Below are positions 60,403-64,000 of a stretch of DNA of 64,000 nucleotides, in pieces. The notes below the pieces were generated by a model. The model was not told where the DNA came from and did no database searches. It saw only the letters and a program-made list of their open reading frames with translations. The translations under genes were made by a program, and so were the position numbers. The first letter of the stretch is position 1; every line of letters begins with the position of its first letter. The stretch is taken from positions 310,001-374,000 of the forward strand of contig NZ_CP061204.1 in NCBI RefSeq assembly GCF_014621775.1, written 5' to 3'. This DNA comes from Stenotrophomonas sp. 169 (GTDB lineage Bacteria; Pseudomonadota; Gammaproteobacteria; Xanthomonadales; Xanthomonadaceae).

Positions 60403-62739
60403 ATGATCGGCAAGGGGAAGGGAGTAGCGGCAGGCGGGCGCACGGGACCGTTGTTGGCGGTGTTGCTGCTGTTGTTGGCCGGGTGGTTCGGTTGGAGTGC
60501 CGCGCAACAATGGCGGCAGACGCATACCGGCACGCAGCTGGAACAGGCGCGCGATACCGCCGTGCAGGGACTGCAACAAGCGCTGGACGGTCAGGTGCAG
60601 CAGTTCGCCAGGCAGTTGCAGGCGCCGCGGGTGCAGCAGGCACTGCAGGCCGGCGACACGACCGCTGCGGCAACGGCATTGCGTGAAAGCTGGACCGGCG
60701 TCGAAGACGTGCAGGTGTGGAATGGCACGCTGGACAGCGCCTACGCAGATCCGCCGGCCTTTGGGTACGCGCGTCTCGCCTTGCTGGAGGCCGCGCTGGG
60801 CGCGGAGGCGCCGGTTGCCCGGGTGGTGCGTGCAAAAGAGGGCGCGCGGTTCGGATTGGCCGCGCGTGTCCCGCTTGGCCCGGAAGACGCTGCCGTGGTC
60901 TACGTACAACAGCCGCTGATGCAGCTCACCGGACCGCTGGATGCCGTGCAGGCGCCGGAAAGCGGCTACCTCGCGCTGCGCCAGGGAAGTTTCAACGTGC
61001 TCGAGCGCGGTAACCCAGCGCTTGCCGACAGCGGTGAAGTGCTGGCGCGCCCGATCAAGGGCAGCAGCCTGCGGCTGGCCGCCGGGGTGCCCTCCATCGA
61101 GGCCGGTCCGCTGGGACTGGGGCCGCTCGGCTGTTCCATCGTGGCCCTGTTGCTGGTGCTGGTTGCCGTGCTGGTGGTGGTGGGCAAGTCGCGCCTGCCA
61201 TTGCCTTCGCGCACATCGCGCACCGCGGCCGAAGAACACGGGTTGACCCTGCGCGAAAGCCTGGCGCAGACCGCCGTCGACACCGAAGCAGACGCGCCCG
61301 CGCTGGATGACAGCAGGCCCGTCGCGCCGCCGGCCGCCGCCGCTACGCTGGCGGCAGGCATCTTCCGTGCGTACGACATCCGTGGCGTGGTCGGTGATGA
61401 GCTGAGCCCCAAGGTGGCCGCGCTGATCGGCCAGGCCATCGGCAGTGAAGTGGTGGAGCAGGGCCTGCGCGAAGTCGTGATCGGTCGTGATGGTCGCCTG
61501 TCGGGCCCGGAACTTGCCGCCGGCCTGGCCGAAGGGCTTCGCCGCGCGGGCTGCGATGTCATCGACATCGGCCTGGCACCCACCCCGGTGGTGTACTTCG
61601 CCAGCCATCACCTGCGTACCGGCAGCTGCGTCGCGGTGACCGGCAGCCACAATCCGCCGGAGTACAACGGCTTCAAGATCGTCATCGCGGGCCAGACCTT
61701 GTCCGGCGACGCGGTCACCGCGCTGTATACGCGCATCGTCGAGGGCCGCTTGACCCAGGCCGCGACGCCCGGCAACTACCAGCAGCGCGAAGTGAACGAT
61801 GAGTACGTGCGGCGCATCGCCGACGACGTGCAGCTGGAACGGCCCTTGAAGGTCGTGGCCGATGCGGGCAACGGCGTGGCCGGTGCCCTGGTGCAGCCGC
61901 TGCTGGAAGCCATCGGTGCGGAAGTCATCCCGCTGTACTGCGATGTGGATGGCACCTTCCCCAACCACCATCCCGATCCAAGCGTGCCGGAAAACCTGCA
62001 GGACCTCGTGCAGACGGTGAAGCGTTTCGGTGCGGACCTGGGTATCGCCTTCGACGGTGATGGTGATCGCCTTGGCGTGGTCACGCCGGACGGCACGATC
62101 ATCTTCGCCGACCGCCTGCTGATGCTCTTCGCCGCAGACGTGCTGCTGCGCAATCCGGGTGCGATGGTGATCTATGACGTGAAGTGCACCGGCAAGCTGG
62201 CCGACTTCGTGCTGCGCCATGGCGGCAGCCCGATGATGTGGAAGACCGGACATTCGCTGATCAAGGCACGGATGGCCGAGACGGATGCGGAGCTGGCCGG
62301 CGAGATGAGCGGCCACTTCTTCTTCCGCGAGCGCTGGTTCGGCTTCGACGATGGCCTGTATGCCGCCGCGCGCCTGCTGGAGATCCTTGCCCTGCGCGAG
62401 GAGACGCCGCAGGAGGTGCTGGAGGAACTGCCGCAGAGCCTCTCCACGCCGGAGATCAAGGTGCCCGTTGCCGATGGCACGCCGCACGCGCTCGTATCGC
62501 TGGTGGTCAGTGCGGCGCAGGCGCCGGAGAACCCGTTTGTCGGCGGCCGCATCTCCACGATCGACGGTCTGCGTGTCGACTTCGCCGACGGATGGGGCCT
62601 GGTGCGCGCGTCCAACACCACCCCGGTGCTGGTGCTGCGTTTCGAGGCCGACACCGATGCGGCACTGGAGCGCATCAAGGGCCAGTTCCGCGCACAGCTG
62701 CAGCCCCTGCTGGGTGACCAGGACCTCGGTACCTGGTAG
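60403..62739 (+). CDS. algC: Phosphomannomutase/phosphoglucomutase with long membrane N-terminal domain
   Basis: This enzyme converts mannose-6-P/glucose-6-P to the 1-phosphates for exopolysaccharide and LPS precursors. The C-terminal ~450 residues are a complete alpha-D-phosphohexomutase: phosphoserine loop TGSHNPPEYNGFKIV, metal loop DGDGDRLG, sugar loop GEMSGHFFF and phosphate loop RASNTTPVL. The N-terminal ~310 residues are extra: helix LLAVLLLLLAGWFGWSAA, a periplasmic-type domain and a second helix near residue 245 (CSIVALLLVLVAVLVVVG). Similar long forms exist in Pseudomonas and xanthomonads. Start at 60403 (AGGATG context). The stop TAG lies in a GTAG sequence just before a SMAG element. 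Confidence 0.92.
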   Translation: MIGKGKGVAAGGRTGPLLAVLLLLLAGWFGWSAAQQWRQTHTGTQLEQARDTAVQGLQQALDGQVQQFARQLQAPRVQQALQAGDTTAAATALRESWTGVEDVQVWNGTLDSAYADPPAFGYARLALLEAALGAEAPVARVVRAKEGARFGLAARVPLGPEDAAVVYVQQPLMQLTGPLDAVQAPESGYLALRQGSFNVLERGNPALADSGEVLARPIKGSSLRLAAGVPSIEAGPLGLGPLGCSIVALLLVLVAVLVVVGKSRLPLPSRTSRTAAEEHGLTLRESLAQTAVDTEADAPALDDSRPVAPPAAAATLAAGIFRAYDIRGVVGDELSPKVAALIGQAIGSEVVEQGLREVVIGRDGRLSGPELAAGLAEGLRRAGCDVIDIGLAPTPVVYFASHHLRTGSCVAVTGSHNPPEYNGFKIVIAGQTLSGDAVTALYTRIVEGRLTQAATPGNYQQREVNDEYVRRIADDVQLERPLKVVADAGNGVAGALVQPLLEAIGAEVIPLYCDVDGTFPNHHPDPSVPENLQDLVQTVKRFGADLGIAFDGDGDRLGVVTPDGTIIFADRLLMLFAADVLLRNPGAMVIYDVKCTGKLADFVLRHGGSPMMWKTGHSLIKARMAETDAELAGEMSGHFFFRERWFGFDDGLYAAARLLEILALREETPQEVLEELPQSLSTPEIKVPVADGTPHALVSLVVSAAQAPENPFVGGRISTIDGLRVDFADGWGLVRASNTTPVLVLRFEADTDAALERIKGQFRAQLQPLLGDQDLGTW

Positions 62740-62751
62740 CGCCCTGCTTCG

Positions 62752-62791
62752 GTAGCGCCGACCCATGGTCGGCGAGCGCAGCGGCTCCTAC
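62752..62791. repeat. SMAG-type REP pair between convergent genes
   Basis: It starts GTAGCGCCGACCCATGGTCGG and ends CTAC. The final CTAC includes the kdpE stop codon (TAG on the minus strand at 62788-62790), so the repeat supplies it. Confidence 0.85.
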
Positions 62792-63504
62792 CCCTTGAAC
62801 CGCAATCCCACGCCCGGTTCGGTGAACAGATAGCGCGAGTGCAGCGCGGAATCGCCCAGCTTCTGCCGAAGCTTGCCGACCAGGATCCGCAGGTAATGCG
62901 TATCGTGCTGGTGGGTCGGCCCCCAGATGTCCTTCAGGATCTGCGGCTGCGTCACCACCCGGCCGGCATTCACCAGCAGCAGCGACAACAGGGCGTACTC
63001 CTTGCGCGTCAGGGTGACGGGCATCCCCTCCAGCGCCACCTCGCGGCGCACCAGGTCGATGCGCAGATGCCCATCGTCGAACACCGGCGGCTGCCCGTCG
63101 AGCGGCAACGCGCGCGTGCGCAGCAGCATCCGTACGCGTGCCATCAGCTCCTGCGTGCCAAACGGCTTGGTCACGTAGTCATTGGCCCCGGCATCCAGCG
63201 CACGCACCTTTTCTGCTTCGCCTGCGCGGACCGTCAGCATGATCACCGGCACCTGGCTCCACTGCCGGAGGTCGGCCAGCACCTCGTGCCCTTCCCGGTC
63301 CGGCAGGCCGATATCCAGGATCACCAGGTCCACGTGCTCCGCGACCAGTCGTTCCAGCCCTTCCTGGCCGCTGGCGGCCTGCACCACCCGGTAGCCCTGC
63401 GCACGCAGGCTGATATCCAGGAAGCGGCGGATCTGCGCTTCATCGTCGATGACCAGCACGCAGGCGGGGGGGATGGAGGGAGCGGTGTCAGGCGGCAGCG
63501 GCAT
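62788..63504 (-). CDS. kdpE: KdpE-type response regulator
   Basis: The 238-residue OmpR-type regulator has the receiver acidic pair in VLVIDDEAQIRRFLDI, phosphoacceptor D64 (VILDIGLPDREG) and Lys in YVTKPFGTQELM. The winged helix carries MPVTLTRKEYALLSLLLVNA and HYLRILVGKLRQKLGD; ILKDIWGP and HYLRILVGKLRQK are KdpE signatures. It controls the kdpFABC high-affinity K+ pump. It overlaps kdpD by 17 bases. Its stop codon lies in a SMAG element. Confidence 0.93.
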   Translation of the reverse strand: MPLPPDTAPSIPPACVLVIDDEAQIRRFLDISLRAQGYRVVQAASGQEGLERLVAEHVDLVILDIGLPDREGHEVLADLRQWSQVPVIMLTVRAGEAEKVRALDAGANDYVTKPFGTQELMARVRMLLRTRALPLDGQPPVFDDGHLRIDLVRREVALEGMPVTLTRKEYALLSLLLVNAGRVVTQPQILKDIWGPTHQHDTHYLRILVGKLRQKLGDSALHSRYLFTEPGVGLRFKG

Positions 63505-64000
63505 CGGGGTGACCGGCAGGGGTGAGCAGAGGCAGCGAAATCCGTATCAGCGTACCGCGTCCGTCCTGTCCTGCCAGCGCCTGCACGCTGCCTCCATGTG
63601 CGCCGATCATGCCCTGGCAGATGGCCAGGCCCAGCCCGGTGCCGTGGCGGCCGCGATCACCGCGTTCCACGCTGTAGAACATATCGAAGATGCGGGCCCG
63701 CTCATCGGCCGGGATGCCGGGCCCATGGTCGAGCACGTCGACCACCAGCGTGGCGCCCTGCAACCGCGCGCTGACCGTCACCGGCGCGCCCGGCGGGGAA
63801 AACTTCGCGGCGTTCTCCATCACGTTGAACAGGGCCTGTTCGACCAGTGCAGGATGCACCCAGATGGGGGCAAGTGACGGCGGGATGTCCAGTACCAATT
63901 GCACCGTCGGCTGGTAACGCTGCAGCCGTCGTGCGGCCGAGCCGACCAGCTCGTCCACGCCGATCCAGTCGCGGTTGATCGTCAGCCCGTCATGGCCGAG
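63488..64000 (-). CDS. kdpD: KdpD-type sensor kinase, C-terminal part (partial)
   Basis: About 170 C-terminal codons are in the window; the gene continues beyond base 64000. The ATPase domain is visible: N-box LFNVMENAAKFSPPGAP, G1 DHGPGIPADERARIFDMFY and G2 GTGLGLAICQGM. KdpD senses K+ limitation and turgor and phosphorylates KdpE. Pairing with kdpE by a 17-base overlap, and the SVERGDRGRHGTGLGL style, support the call. The kdpFABC genes would be expected upstream, outside the window. Confidence 0.9.
   Translation of the reverse strand, partial: LGHDGLTINRDWIGVDELVGSAARRLQRYQPTVQLVLDIPPSLAPIWVHPALVEQALFNVMENAAKFSPPGAPVTVSARLQGATLVVDVLDHGPGIPADERARIFDMFYSVERGDRGRHGTGLGLAICQGMIGAHGGSVQALAGQDGRGTLIRISLPLLTPAGHPDAAAA

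Noticed and set aside
60334..62766. Long open frame on the minus strand opposite the phosphomannomutase gene
   Set aside because: Its translation is His/Gln/Arg-rich with no recognisable domain, while the plus strand encodes a complete enzyme. High-GC codon use leaves antisense frames open by chance.

Overview
The window is a GC-rich chromosomal segment from a Xanthomonadaceae bacterium, most likely Stenotrophomonas (S. maltophilia/S. rhizophila type). Three things point there: many short palindromes opening with GTAG and reading GTAGCGCCGAGCC...GGCTCGGCGCTAC, which match the SMAG REP family described from S. maltophilia; an Ax21-family outer-membrane protein; and familiar xanthomonad gene blocks (argS-SPOR, birA-coaX-SPOR, coaBC-dut-phosphomannomutase, phoPQ). 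Most of the window is ordinary housekeeping chromosome. No intact prophage, insertion sequence or CRISPR array is visible.

Layout. 1-1.0 kb: valine catabolism (3' end of a 3-hydroxyisobutyryl-CoA hydrolase gene, then mmsB). 1.0-8.5 kb: a mixed stretch with ohr and a divergent AraC regulator, a CDF-like transporter, a SulP transporter and three gene remnants (a frameshifted ORF, an ORF split by an in-frame TAG, an integrase scrap). 8.5-16.6 kb: dusA, phoPQ, mtfA, birA-coaX-SPOR, tRNA-Thr. 16.6-19.1 kb: a small-GTPase/roadblock module. 19.4-24.9 kb: arginase, two entericidin-like lipoproteins, a CsbD protein, trpS, an MBL-fold hydrolase. 25-31 kb: M28 peptidase, uracil/xanthine permease, two EamA exporters, a secreted protein of unknown function. 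31-39.3 kb: a MacAB-like export operon with two FtsX-type permeases, then an ABC-2 exporter with a DesKR-like two-component system. 39.3-45.8 kb: catalase-like peroxidase with cytochrome b561, an M17 aminopeptidase, a HAD phosphatase, an AI-2E-type permease, a YqjD/YqjE-like envelope-stress operon. 45.9-54.3 kb: DegQ protease, a histone-H1-like repeat protein, Ax21, a TorF-type porin, small conserved proteins and an SDR. 54.3-64 kb: SPOR protein, argS, radC, an orphan response regulator, coaBC-dut-phosphomannomutase, and kdpE with partial kdpD.

Envelope homeostasis recurs across the window: PhoPQ, DegQ, a MacAB-like exporter, two SPOR proteins, YqjD/E homologues, entericidins and outer-membrane beta-barrels. 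The most distinctive non-coding content is two classes of palindrome. SMAG REPs occur singly, as inverted pairs, and as two tandem arrays (119-bp and 139-bp units). A second family has four copies, each a hairpin of about 68 bp with a near-constant outer stem and a variable inner stem. These hairpins abut stop codons, form whole intergenic regions and look like bidirectional terminators. They also bracket two accessory-looking units: a lone secreted protein, and the peroxidase/cytochrome b561 operon.

The best candidates for less-described biology are this hairpin family, the four-gene roadblock/GTPase module with its unassigned 319-residue member, and the hairpin-bracketed secreted CxYYC-type protein.
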